Positions 52,370-62,802 of a DNA stretch of 64,000 nt are shown here, in pieces. A program made the position numbers and the translations under genes. Under the pieces are notes generated by a model. The model saw only the letters and a list, made by a program, of their open reading frames with translations. It was not told the DNA's origin and did no database searches. Source of the DNA: Paralithodes platypus (taxonomy: Eukaryota; Arthropoda; Malacostraca; Decapoda; Lithodidae); assembly GCA_032716605.1 (NCBI GenBank), contig CM064480.1:45290400-45354399 (forward strand), read 5' to 3'. The first letter of the stretch is position 1. Every line of letters starts with the position of its first letter.

Positions 52370-52882
52370 ATATAACAACTGGTCATATCGCATGACCTCA
52401 TTTCCATAATAGAAACATCGCTATGACCTCGGAAAATATGTGATGAGAATATTGTCAGCTGAGAGCAATAAAACAAGCGTACAACAAAGACTGGATCCTA
52501 CAATATGGCATTATATAGTACCCAATCTTTCATATTAAACAGGAACCCTCTCCAGTGGCCGACTATAGAAAGTGTTGCCAAGGTCATCGTACTACGCCAT
52601 ATAATTAGTATACCTACAAATCTTCCTTTCGTCCATATTTATATTTGAACAATAATTATCATAAGTTTCTTGTAAGCATAAAGTAAAGATATATATAAAT
52701 ACCGTGCGTGAAAAGCGAATAATAAGGGTAGGGAAAATACTGGTAGTTGGCAACAGATACGCCAGACATCACGGTATCTATAGCGAATATTTCACCCCCA
52801 CCAGTCGTCAACAAAGCTTGTAGGAAAGAGGAATACGTTTGTTTACCCATCAGTTGTGTGACTTGTTTGTGCTGGAGCTGTA
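52370..52882 (+). other. Upstream region of the ILRUN-like gene
   Basis: Non-repetitive sequence before the host exon. No clear TATA box was found. The 5' untranslated region probably includes the stretch just before 52883. Part of 52380-52460 (CCATATAACAACTGGTCATA) is unassigned. Confidence 0.4.
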
Positions 52883-53037
52883 ATGGAGGTGGACGAGGAC
52901 TTAGAAGCTGGCCTCCTGCGCCAATTTAACTGCATGTTGACGACTGACAAGGAAGTGCTTATCAAGGAGCTACAGGGCCTAGTGGGTGCGCATCTTAATG
53001 AACATTCTGCGAGATTTTACTTGGAAATGACGGATTG
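52883..53037 (+). CDS. ILRUN: First coding exon of an ILRUN (C6orf106) homologue
   Basis: The ATG opens MEVDEDLEAGLLRQFNC, followed by LTTDKEVLIKELQGLVG and FYLEMTDW. From memory, vertebrate ILRUN begins with the same pattern (acidic start, TTDKDVLI, FFLDMTNW), the UBA-like domain at its N-terminus. The full protein also has an NBR1-like domain and is reported to regulate innate immune transcription. Here the exon gives 51 codons plus two bases, then a consensus donor (GGATTG then GTGAGTTT) in the middle of the Trp codon. The next exon (NBR1-like domain) is not in the window, so intron 1 would exceed 10.9 kb. This is the only host gene I can support. Confidence 0.85.
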
Positions 53038-53231
53038 GTGAGTTTCATGGGACTTTGGGTTCTATTATTGGTTATGCACCATGCTGCAGGTTATTCTTAG
53101 GTGCTTTCATAATTAGGCCTAGGCGGCAGGCCTATTGATCATCTGCCATCAATCCATCATCATCAAACTCCTGTCTCCTGATGGTAACATTTTAGTAGGC
53201 TACATTCGACCCTAACATTAATAGGCCTAGG

Positions 53232-53905
53232 CTATATTTTGGGTTCAATGTTATTTTAATACCACAAATTTTATTGATATATTTGAAGATAAATATTGAA
53301 TCTATATGCTCTAAAGATCATAAGAAAATTTGTTTTAACCCTCGGCAAAACCTAATAAAAAAGTATGGTACTAACATTTATTTTTCGTAACAAGGTTGTC
53401 AATACGGTACTTCCAGTTATCGACAGCTCTAAAGATCATATGAAAATGTGTTAAGCCCTCGGAAAACCTAATATAAAAGTATGGTACTAACATTTAATTT
53501 TAGTAACAAGGTTGTCAATACGGTACTTTCCCGTTATCAATGTACAATCAAAGCTGAACATTGCAGAGTAAACACTGTAGACTTCATCGACTTTATTTCA
53601 CCTTCGTATAATCGACAGCCATTTTTTTTTTTTTTTTTATTTACTAAGGGATTAGTACTCAACCAGCGGGGGTGTGGGGGCGGCAGCCCCCACCCATAAT
53701 ACTAGGTTAGGTTAGGTAAGGTTGTTAGGTTAGGCTCATGTCTTTTCAAATCACTATCGGGAAACAACATCGATCGATAGGCATTATGGGGAAAATAGGT
53801 TTTCCCGAGATTTCTAATTAATTACAAACTCTATATATTGATGCAAATGAACAATTTTGTTTATAAAAACCACTCGGAAAATTCGTGGTATTAAAATAAC
53901 ATTTT
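53232..53905 (+). repeat. 0.7-kb dispersed repeat, copy 1
   Basis: The unit runs from TTGGGTTCAATGTTATTTTA through AACAAGGTTGTCAATACGGT, a T run, GCAGCCCCCACCCATAATAC and GGTTAGGTTAGG to AATTCGTGGTATTAAAATAA. The start and end are partly complementary (TTATTTTAATACCAC with GTGGTATTAAAATAA), so the unit has inverted ends of about 15 bp. Confidence 0.75.
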
Positions 53906-53969
53906 TCCATATTTTGTAAGACTAGGCACGGATTTTTTTTATTTTAGGCCTAATAGGCCTACCACAAAT

Positions 53970-54668
53970 TTTGGTTCAATGTTATTTTAATAGGCCTACC
54001 ACAAATTTTGTTGATAGGCCTATAGGCCTATTTGAAGATAAATATTGAATCTATAGCCTATGCTCTAAAGATCATAATAAAATTTGTTTTTACCCTCGGC
54101 AAAACCTAATAAAAAAGTATGGTAGCCTAGGCCTACTAAAATTTCTTTTTCGTAACAAGGTTGTCAATACGGTACTTTCAGTCATCGATAGCTCTAAAGA
54201 TCATATGAAAATGTGTTAAACCCTCGTAAAAGCCTAATATAAAAGTATGGTACTAAAATTTAATTTTCGTAACAAGGTTGTCAATACGGTACTTTCCCGT
54301 TATCAATGTACAATCAAACTGAAGATTGCAGAGTAAACACCATAGACTTCATTGATTTTTTTTTCAACTTCGTATAATCGACAGCCAATTTTTTTTTTTT
54401 TCATTAAGGTATTAGTACTCAACCAGCGGGGGGGTGTGGGCGGCAGCCCCCACCCATAATACTAGGTTAGGTTAGGTAAGGTTGTTAGGTTAGGCTAATG
54501 TCTTTTCAAATCACTATGGGGAGCGAGCGTGTCTCAACATCGATCGATAGGCCTAATGGGGAAAATAGGTTTTCCCGAGATTTCTAATTAATTACAAACA
54601 CTATATATTGATGCAAATGACCATTTTTGTTTATAAAAAAACACTCGGAAAATTCGTGGTATTAAAAT
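53970..54668 (+). repeat. 0.7-kb dispersed repeat, copy 2
   Basis: Second direct copy, about 730 bp after copy 1, with many small differences and AGGCCTA insertions. Confidence 0.75.
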
Positions 54669-54881
54669 ACAAAAATTCCCAAATTTTTCTGAGGTTTTTT
54701 ATAAAAGAAATTGTTCATTTGCATCAATATAGGCCTAGGCTATAGTGTTTGTAATTAATTAGAAATCTCGAGAAAACCTATTTTCCCCATTAGGCCTATT
54801 GATCGATGTTGAGACACGCCCCCGATAGTGATTTGAAAAGACATTAGCCTAACCTAACAACCTTACCTAACCTAACCTAAC

Positions 54882-55453
54882 ATGAGAGGCACTCAATTCC
54901 TGGCAGCAGCCTCCACGAACCAAGACCACCCACTAAACTACATGGCAACACACCCACAGACACCAAGAAATATCAAAACAACACCCAGCACACGGTATCA
55001 CACACAATTATTGTCCTCTCTCCCTCCCTGCCCACCCCGAACCAACTTCCAGAAGCACATCCATACTCATATCTCTCACCGATCCATCCACTCACTCACA
55101 GACAACACACAGCTGCATGCACGACCTCCCGAAATCCATCCTTCCGAATCCTCCCTTCCTCGCGAGGACAGAGTCCACCTGGCCAGGCTGAGATGCGGAC
55201 ACCATCCAGCTCTCCTGAGCTATCAGAAGAGACTGGATGACTCCGTTGTCGACGCCTGCCCGGGATGTAACACAGCACCCCATACCATTAAACACATCAT
55301 AGAAGACTGCATTTCACACAACCACTTACGCCAACAACACAATCTACACTCAATGAGAGCTCTGTGGGAAAGCCCGATCGTGGCCATGGCCTTTCTCAGG
55401 GACTCGGGGCTGTTCGGCCAGGCAGCTTAGGGAACAACAACAACAACAACAAC
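54882..55453 (+). mobile_element. Truncated LINE 3' end with (CAA)n tail
   Basis: A 182-codon open frame ends at 55430 and contains REDRVHLARLRCGHHPALLS, CPGCNTAPHTIKHIIEDC and MAFLRDSGLFGQAA. This is the C-terminal RNase H-like/zinc region seen in I/Jockey-type LINE proteins. An ACAACAAC tail follows. It is 5'-truncated, and the frame start at 54882 is the junction, not a real start codon. Confidence 0.75.
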
Positions 55454-55511
55454 CTAACCTAGTATTATGGGTGGGGGCTGCTGCCCCCACACCCCCGCTG
55501 GTTGAGTACTA

Positions 55512-57000
55512 GGGTACGAGTACCAATGGAGACGCATTGCCCAAAGGAGACGCACTTGAAACAAAAAAACTTGCACAGGCATAGAATGAGTAGATAGATG
55601 CATGAATGGTGGGCCAAAATATTCTTTAACTATCACCTAATATGCTCACATAGTACCAGCTTATTATTTTCATATGTTATTGTGTGAGATGAGATGAACT
55701 AAAAAAATGTCATGTTTTCGCAAATTCCTTACGAAAACCTAAGGATTTTTTTTTTTTTAAGCTAAATTTCTTACAGTTCCCTAATTTGAATCTCGTTTCT
55801 ATTACTGCAGGTTGATAGTGCATGAGTTGAAGTATAACCCTGCATGATCAAAAGGCTTTTACTTGCACGGCTGAAGGGGGGTGAGGGTGCGTCCCCATAG
55901 GTCCAGCAAAAATAGTAAAATCCAATGGAGACGCATTTTTTCAAATTGATGCCAGAAGGTCGTACACCACACTGGTAACATAGCATACTCTCCTCTATGT
56001 CTGGTATAAATAAGGTTAAGTTTCCTTCACCATTGACGAAGCTGCCTTAACTAGAACCCTGGTCCCTATAGAGACGCACACGTCTGCTTAGGGTAGCCGG
56101 GTTGCGTCTCCTTAGGTCCTTGTAAATGTGTGTTTATTTTGTTAACATTATTAAACATAATAACCTTTTCTTTTATCCTGGGTGAAGGAAACTCGACCCT
56201 AATTACACCATACATAGTGGGGAGAATGGCTTTCTACCAGTGAGGTATGGCAACAGTTTGAAAAATGCGTCTCTATTGGACCTCCAGAATTTTTTGCTGG
56301 GCCTAAGGAGACGCACCCCTTTTACTCCCTCAGCAATTCAAAATCACATTTAGCATGTTCTTGCCACGCAGTCAAATGTTTGTGTGGGCCCTGTCAGCCT
56401 AGTGATGAAAAAATAGACTATATTTCCAGGCCCTCCGCCCATTTCCTATCCCTATTTTCCCCAAATATGCCTGGGTTGGCGACTGGTGCTTGATTTAAAC
56501 CTTGTATTAGCATAAATGTTACATATATAACTTCCCTGCATCCTCTAAACTGTTTTGTTATTGGCCTACAATGAGCAATTAGTATGTTTAGTAATATTTT
56601 ATGTCTCTCTAATAATATATATTATAAGGCCTATGTCAGTCCGTTTTATTGCTTTAGCATTGTCAACTTACAACCAAAAGTACCATGCTTTCTTTCTGGT
56701 ACCCATGAGGTAAGTACTTATATAATTTTATGTGTGTTTTTGTGTTTTAAACATACCTGCGTCTCCTTAGGTCCAGGGGCGTCTCCTTATGGTTTTGTGA
56801 AAAAATGGAGACTCATCTCTTATTTGTCTTCTCTCTCTTAAAGAATAAGAGATACAAGCAAATTGTTGATTTGCTTTAAAAATATAGCCTTTTTGCTATT
56901 TATCCCCCCTACCCCCAATTTTCAATCTGTTATAGGTTGACAGAAGCAACTCGATAAAAAAAATAGTGCCCATTTTTGCGTCTGCATTGGGCATCGTACC
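55512..57000. mobile_element. 1.49-kb MITE with TA duplication and repeated GGAGACGCA
   Basis: Ends read GGGTACGAGTACCAATGGAG and, on the other strand, GGGTACGATGCCCAATGCAG. TA lies on both sides, and copies 1 and 2 of the host repeat show the empty site. There is no transposase. Exact GGAGACGCA occurs at 55528, 55546, 55927 and 56307 (plus strand) and at 56103 and 56758 (minus strand), with about five one-base variants. The longer GGACCTAAGGAGACGCA appears twice in the minus orientation. The end and TA target resemble a Tc1/mariner-type system. Confidence 0.8.
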
Positions 57001-57309
57001 CTAATCCCTTAGTAAATAAAAAAAAAAAAAATGGCTGTCGATTATACGAAGGTGAAAGAAAGTCGATGAAGTCTACGGTGTTTACTCTGCAATCTTCAGC
57101 TTTTATTGTACATTGATAACGGGAAAGTACTGTATTGACAACCTTGTTACGAAAATTAAATTTTAATACCATACTTTTATATTAGGTTTTGCTGAGGGTT
57201 AAAACAAATGTTCTTATGATCTTTAGAGCATATAGATTCAATATTTATCTTCAAATATATCAACAAAATTTGTGGTATTAAAATAACATTGAACCGACTA
57301 GGCTAGGTC

Positions 57310-57440
57310 TAGTGAAGTGATGAAGTATTGAGGGATAAGCCTTTACAACGGCACCTCGTAGCCTATTTACATTCTTCTTTTCCTATTTTTCTGAAGCGTG
57401 TAGAGAGGGGAGAAGGTGTTGGAGAGAGAGGAAGCTGTTG
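57310..57440 (-). repeat. Fragment shared with 8590-8660
   Basis: Contains AGTATTGAGGGATAAGCCTT and ACGGCACCTCGTAGC, the reverse complement of sequence in the foldback element loop. 57572-57605 has a minus-strand B-box-like GGATCGAATCCC without a matching A box. Confidence 0.5.
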
Positions 57441-57799
57441 GAGTGGCTTTGTTATGTGTGTTTAGTCTGTATAGTTTGTAGGCTATACGTCGTCAGGATG
57501 TTCCCTCCCCTGACTGGGTGCGAGCATGTGAAACATGCTAGGACGTAGGCTACTACCACACCCACTAAATGTCCGCCGTGGCTGGGATTCGATCCCGGGT
57601 CTTGCAGATTCACACATAAAGAACTAGGCTAGGCCTATGGTACGATTTTACTTGCAGGACACTTATTTGACAGGTACCACCAAGGATTTAATAAATAGGC
57701 TAGGGCCTAGGCTATTTTGCCTAGGCCTAGCCTATTTGTTTTCGGTTTCCACACATCCAACACAAAGCTACACCTTTTTCTGGTCCCGTAATAGTAGCC

Positions 57800-58110
57800 T
57801 ATTGCGCCCCCCCTCAATATATTGTATCAATTCAATGGCATTCAAAATAGACTGGAACATGATTGATTGCAAGCGTCCGACGCCACCCCCGCCGCCGCCG
57901 TCATGTTTACATTTGTCGATCGCTGTGGTTAAGTTCGCATTTATTTTGACGGCGATTTTTTTCGGTTATTTGCCCCCTGCTGGCAATATATATGATGATG
58001 ACAATATGTCATTAGGGGGTGAAGGGGGGCAAAACCCCCCTCAACACATTATTATATCCAAAGGCAGTCAAAATAGATGGGAACATGATGGCAAACGTCC
58101 GACGCCGCTC
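57800..58110. repeat. Pair of about 75-bp direct repeats
   Basis: 57803-57880 and 58036-58105 share CCCCTCAA...CATTCAAAATAGACTGGAAC and GCGTCCGACGCC. A (CCG)n run lies at 57885-57900. No coding sense. 58110-58825 holds no gene I recognise, only a GC-rich AAAATGGCGG on the minus strand near 58435 and a T run at 58799-58820. Confidence 0.5.
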
Positions 58111-58829
58111 CGCGTAGTGTAAACAAGGCTGGCGGTAGCCTAAGCCCGAACTCTACATGCTACCCTAGTATTAAAAATGGTATAGGCCTAATCACTTTTT
58201 AAATGTGGTTTTCGACGAGAATAAAACGGCGTGTTTGTGCTGAAAATCATTGGAATCCGTCGTCAGTTCCGATCGTCGATTTGTTTATTACAGGACGCTC
58301 GACGACGCATGACAATATTGTCATTAACCTAACCTGGGGGTTAGGACCCCCGCTGCTGCTCTAAATAATGATGTAGAAGACATAAAATCACTAAAAAGTA
58401 CTGCGGGAGAGCGAAAACCACCTCCTCACTCCGCCATTTTAAGTCGACTTCGAGGGAAGTAGGCTAACTTCGAGCGTAAAGTAAACTAAGCGACGCTACT
58501 TTCACGAACGCAACAGAGTTCTTTTTTAGTGTTTCGTACACCAGAAAAGGGTGGAAACTGAAAACAAATATGTATTAAATCCTTGGTGGTACCTGTCAAA
58601 TGCGTGTCCTGTAAGTAAAATCGTAGCCTACCAGAACTATTGGTGCAGATTTATCACCATCATATTTTCATCATGAACATAATTTGGCAAGAGTTGTATC
58701 GGGAGTATCACCTACCTCTGACCGGGAGAGTCCGGGTATATCCTAGTGTTAACTATACCCCTTTGTAAGAACATTAGCCTAACCTATCAACCTTACCTTT
58801 TTTTTTTTTTTTTTTTTTTTCCCCAACTA

Positions 58830-61800
58830 CAGTAAACCCTCACTATCTCGGACTAATTGGGGGGAGACCCAGTCCGAGATGACCGAAAATCCGAGATGTC
58901 CGGGGTCCGACTTATGTCCGACTTAAGAGAGGATAAAATCCGACCTAACCAATGTCCGTCCGAGACAACAATGAAATCGGAGATTACGGAAAAAATCCGA
59001 CCTCAAGAGAGACGTCCGCGTCAACCTAGAAAACGAAGACAATCCTATTCGAACCCTATAATCTGTAATAGAAAACACAGTACTGTACATGTATTTTAGT
59101 TTTACAATATGTATTGTACAGTAGGCTATATTACACTTACCCCTTCATAGCTCTTGTCTGTAGTCTTGATGTCCTCCCTCCCCCCTCCCCAACACTGCAT
59201 TAATTACTGCAGCATCCCCTTTTCACCCCCCACCTCCACCTCACTGTCCTTCTCCACCTCACTGTCCTTCTCCACCTTACTGTCCTTCTCCACCTCACTG
59301 TCCTTCTCCACCTCACTGTCCTTCTCCACCTCACTGTCCTTCTCCACCTCACTGTCCTTCTCCACCTCACCGTTCTTCTCCACCTCACTGTCCATGACCA
59401 CCTCACTCCCCTTCTCACTGTCCTTCTTCACCTCACTGTTCTTCTCCACCTCAATGTCCATGACCACCTCACTCCCCTTCTCACTGTCCTTCTTCACCTC
59501 ACTGTTCTTCTCCACCTCAATGTCCATTGCACTGTTCTTCTCCACCTCCCTGTTCTTCACACCCCCACTCTTAGGACCATATCCCTTGCCTGTCATGGAA
59601 CCCTTACCTTTACCCTTACCCACACTGTCCTTCCCCACCTCACAAACAATGTCAGGTTCAGGTATATCCATGGGCACAGGCGTGCTACTCATTAATTCAT
59701 CCAAATCCATGTCTAAGTCTGAGAGTGGCACACTGTCTACAGTGCTCCACGAGGTGCTAGCAACTGAGGAAACACTTGGGAGGGAGGTGGTGCTAGCAAG
59801 CGACACACCACTGGTAGCAGACGAAGTACGAGGTCTGGGAGGAGCAGAGGGTACAAAAAAGGAGCTGATTTTCTGTTGTTTTTTCCGATCAAGGTGTGCC
59901 CTCTGAATATGGAATCGACCATTACGGAGTGGTTCGTATAGGGACTGCAACTTTGAGTCATTTACTTGAGTCAGATACTGAAGAATGGTGTCAAAGGAGT
60001 CCAGGGCATGCGAGACTGATATCTTGGGCCCCCCCTCTGTCTCTTCGTCCGACTCATCCTGGGTCTCTTCCTGGGCTACCCCCAACACCTCGGCTGCAAT
60101 TTGTTCGTCAGTCTTATGCTCGTGTCCAGGTAGGTCTCTGTCCTCTTGCAGCCAGTCGTCAACTTCTTCTTCGGGGAGGTCACCCTGGTTACCCTGGTTC
60201 AAGAGGTTCCTGAAGTCAGCTGCCCCAAACCCTTCAAAACCCGGATCTTGCACCTTCGGGATATTTAAGACCTTGGTCCAACCATTCCTCAGTGTGTTGA
60301 AAGACACTTCGCGCCACGCCTCTGCCCAATTGTAGATGCAGTCTTTCAGGGTATACTGCTTCAGTTTTTGTAGAGATTTCTTTCCGCGTGTATCCACATA
60401 ACCTTCTTCGTCCATCCCATCTTCTATGATGACAAGGCATTGTTCCAGGAACTTCCTCTTGTATCGCCTTTTGCAAGCTTCAATTATTCCTTGGTCCATA
60501 GGCTGAATAACACTTGTGGTATTAGGAGGCAGGAACATTGTCTTAATTTTGCCGTTTGCACTCTCCAGTTTCGTGGTACAAGGGTGGGCAGGTGCGTTGT
60601 CGAGCAACAAAATGGCAACAGCTTCGTCATAGGGTTCACCATACACTCGATTCTGGAACGAGCGAACGTCGGGTACAAATCTCTTATGAAAGAAATCCTC
60701 GGTGATGACCTGGTTAAACCAAGCTTTCTTTGATCCATAATAGTCGACTGGGAGTTGCTTGGTAATGATGAGGTCCTTAATTACTCTCGGCTTCTGAGAT
60801 TTGCCGACGATTGTAGGGGTCACACGGTGGCTTGCGTCGGCATTAGCGCAGCAAAGCACTGAAATGCGCTCCTTCACAGTTTTGTGGCCAGGTGTGGACG
60901 TGATTTCTCGGTGGGCCTGTGTGTTGGAGGGTAGAGAACGCCAATATAAGCCAGTCTCGTCACCGTTATAGAGCTGCCAATGTTGAAGGTGTTCCTCGGT
61001 TATAAGGGCGTGGAAGCGATCAGTGAAGGGTTCTATGGCCGAAGTATCGGCGCTTAAGATTTCACCACAAATACTCCTGTTTGAGAGGCCATGGCGGTTT
61101 CGGAACCTCCACAACCACCCCTCGCTAGCCTTGAAGTCTTGGTGATGAAGATGCTGGCCGAAACGTTCTGCTGCATGCTGGATCTCTATGCCTCTCACTG
61201 GTACGCCCTCAGCACGAAGTTGTTGGTACCACTTCAGCACTGCGTCGTCGATGTCTTGATAGGCTAGCTTAGCCTTGCGAAAGATCTTGGCGGTGGAAGG
61301 ACCATGAAGCACAGCTACGCCATGATGTCGGACTTTCTCCTTGTCTCGGATGAAGTCGTAGATTGTTGATCTGCCTAAGCTATACTTCTCCTGAAGCTGC
61401 TTGGCTTTCATCCCACTGTCCAGATCCTTTAGCATCTGTAGCTTTGTTTCAAGTGATACAGAAGTCACCTTACGCTTAGGCTTATCCTTGGGAGGCATGG
61501 TGAACTAAATAATGGCACGCGTCGATGTGTAACACAACAGAGCTTGGTGCGGACTGACGCTCCCAGCATCCGAGCCGGGCGCTTGGGCCCCGGATGTAAG
61601 ATGGCGTCGGACCTCCCTTCTGTTTCTCGGATATTCACACCCTTATTGTCCGGTTACGTGAGGGGTCGTCCGACACGTCATCCTTTGTCGGACACCGCTA
61701 CAACACATTTCGGAAATATTCGAGATATCAGAGGACGGTTATGACGGACATATTCCGAATACTTATATAAAGTCCGACAACGTCAGAGACGGTCGGAACG

Positions 61801-61907
61801 ATGCCGGAAATGTCCGAAATACGGAAGTGAATGTCCGAGAGGCCGATGCCAGTCCGAGTAGTGCGGGTTTCCGACTTGTAGAGGTCCGAGATAGCGAGGG
61901 TTTACTG
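58830..61907 (-). mobile_element. Complete Tigger (pogo-type) DNA transposon
   Basis: Ends are CAGTAAACCCTCACTATCTC and, inverted, CAGTAAACCCTCGCTATCTC. TA duplications lie at 58828-58829 and 61908-61909. Length is 3078 bp. It carries an uninterrupted transposase. Both subterminal regions (58850-59010 and 61620-61900) are packed with TCCGA/TCGGA motifs. It lies in the first intron of the ILRUN homologue, antisense to it. Confidence 0.92.
59204..61498 (-). CDS. Tigger transposase, 764 aa, apparently intact
   Basis: This transposase cuts and pastes the element at TA sites. The N-terminal CENP-B-type helix-turn-helix (about 10-57) contains LETKLQMLKDL and LGRSTIYDFI. A second CENP-B/Tc5-type DNA-binding domain lies at about 75-150 (GWLWRFRNRHGLS). 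The DDE_1 catalytic domain has D180 (NGDETGLYW), D300 (LLLDNAPAH) and D335 (IQPMDQG), giving a DD34D triad. After about residue 440 the tail is acidic. Residues of about 660-760 are tandem SEVEKDSEVEKD repeats, unusual for the family and making the protein longer than typical Tiggers. No stop or shift was seen. Confidence 0.93.
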   Translation of the reverse strand: MPPKDKPKRKVTSVSLETKLQMLKDLDSGMKAKQLQEKYSLGRSTIYDFIRDKEKVRHHGVAVLHGPSTAKIFRKAKLAYQDIDDAVLKWYQQLRAEGVPVRGIEIQHAAERFGQHLHHQDFKASEGWLWRFRNRHGLSNRSICGEILSADTSAIEPFTDRFHALITEEHLQHWQLYNGDETGLYWRSLPSNTQAHREITSTPGHKTVKERISVLCCANADASHRVTPTIVGKSQKPRVIKDLIITKQLPVDYYGSKKAWFNQVITEDFFHKRFVPDVRSFQNRVYGEPYDEAVAILLLDNAPAHPCTTKLESANGKIKTMFLPPNTTSVIQPMDQGIIEACKRRYKRKFLEQCLVIIEDGMDEEGYVDTRGKKSLQKLKQYTLKDCIYNWAEAWREVSFNTLRNGWTKVLNIPKVQDPGFEGFGAADFRNLLNQGNQGDLPEEEVDDWLQEDRDLPGHEHKTDEQIAAEVLGVAQEETQDESDEETEGGPKISVSHALDSFDTILQYLTQVNDSKLQSLYEPLRNGRFHIQRAHLDRKKQQKISSFFVPSAPPRPRTSSATSGVSLASTTSLPSVSSVASTSWSTVDSVPLSDLDMDLDELMSSTPVPMDIPEPDIVCEVGKDSVGKGKGKGSMTGKGYGPKSGGVKNREVEKNSAMDIEVEKNSEVKKDSEKGSEVVMDIEVEKNSEVKKDSEKGSEVVMDSEVEKNGEVEKDSEVEKDSEVEKDSEVEKDSEVEKDSKVEKDSEVEKDSEVEVGGEKGMLQ

Positions 61908-61929
61908 TACTCCCTCTCGGGCATAGGCT

Positions 61930-62210
61930 GATAGCCTTTACACTCTACCGCTGAACACGGTGAGGCCCGTGAGGTCTTGCTCCAGTCTAGGGAGTGAGAC
62001 ATGCGAAGCTACACGGCTCGAAGCAACTATCTATCTATTGCCGGACGCCTTACTCCCCTTACGAGGGTGGCCATACACAGAATGCCCCTCGAAGCAACTA
62101 CATCTCTGAATACCGCTGAACACGGTGAGGCCCGTGAAGTCTTGCTCCAGTCTAGGGAGTGAGACATGCGAAGCTTCACGGCTCGAAGCAACTACATCTC
62201 TGAAGCCGCC
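61930..62210. repeat. Tandem pair of about 160-bp repeats
   Basis: 61942-62032 and 62112-62205 share ACCGCTGAACACGGTGAGGC, then AGTCTAGGGAGTGAGACATG and GGCTCGAAGCAACTA. Function unknown. 62211-62450 shows nothing more. Confidence 0.7.
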
Positions 62211-62453
62211 TTGCCTCTGCGCTTCACAGTCTCATCCCCCACACTCGGACCCTCACTCTCAGAACGCCACCTATTGAGCAATTAACTCACTAGGCATTGC
62301 CCCCCTGTAGCATATTTTTGAATATGGGAATATTCATACAATGCTATTTTAATCAGGGAACAATGAGGGTATTTTTTCGGCATTTCGGTGTGCTGTGGTA
62401 ATGCACTGATACTAGGTACAGCACAAATTCCATCCCAATAATATCTTCCCATT

Positions 62454-62525
62454 GACATATTGGGATTCGAACCCTGGTCCATTGGATTACCAGTCCAGTG
62501 GCAAGACCACTTCGCCACACCTCCC
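62454..62525 (-). repeat. tRNA-like pseudogene or SINE head
   Basis: Minus strand: TGGCGAAGTGG as A box, an anticodon-loop-like CTGGTAA and a perfect B box GGTTCGAATCC. The acceptor arm is not paired, so a functional tRNA is unlikely. Confidence 0.45.
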
Positions 62526-62760
62526 CACACCTAACCTATCCTAGTATTATGGGTGGGGGCTGGTGCCCCCACACCCCCGGTGTTTGACATCAACTCACGT
62601 GTTTACACGACGTACGCCCGGTAACACAACTCATTCCCACAATTTATGGTAGGCCTATTCATACCGGTACCTGTGAAACACACTAGCCTAGGCCTATGCA
62701 TCCTTGGCTTGGAGCCTTGGCACTAGGCTAGTCCATCGCCTAGGCCTACCTGGCCCTACC
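62526..62760. repeat. Fragment of the 0.7-kb repeat and AGGCCTA-rich spacer
   Basis: TATTATGGGTGGGGGCTG and CCCCCACACCCCCG match the 55463-55500 part of the dispersed repeat. Several AGGCCTA motifs follow (62649-62747). Confidence 0.6.
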
Positions 62761-62802
62761 AATATTTGCACAATGCTTCATGCTAGAGGTGGTTGTAACT
62801 TG

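Larger units (their letters stand above)
54680..57297 (-). repeat. 0.7-kb dispersed repeat, copy 3, carrying two insertions
   Basis: Inverted copy in pieces: about 54680-54881, 55454-55511 and 57001-57297. A LINE fragment (54882-55453) and a TA-flanked MITE (55512-57000) are inserted in it. The uninterrupted copies 1 and 2 show the original sequence at both points. Confidence 0.75.

Noticed and set aside
58425..58560. Promoter or first exon of a second host gene (AAAATGGCGG on the minus strand)
   Set aside because: The frame after the ATG closes within a few codons (GCG GAG TGA) and no splice or protein evidence supports it.
59154..59906. 250-codon Ser/Thr/Phe-rich plus-strand frame
   Set aside because: Antisense of the Tigger SEVEKD repeat tail.
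62454..62525. Functional tRNA gene with GGT anticodon
   Set aside because: Acceptor arm unpaired and no terminator run; repeat-like surroundings.
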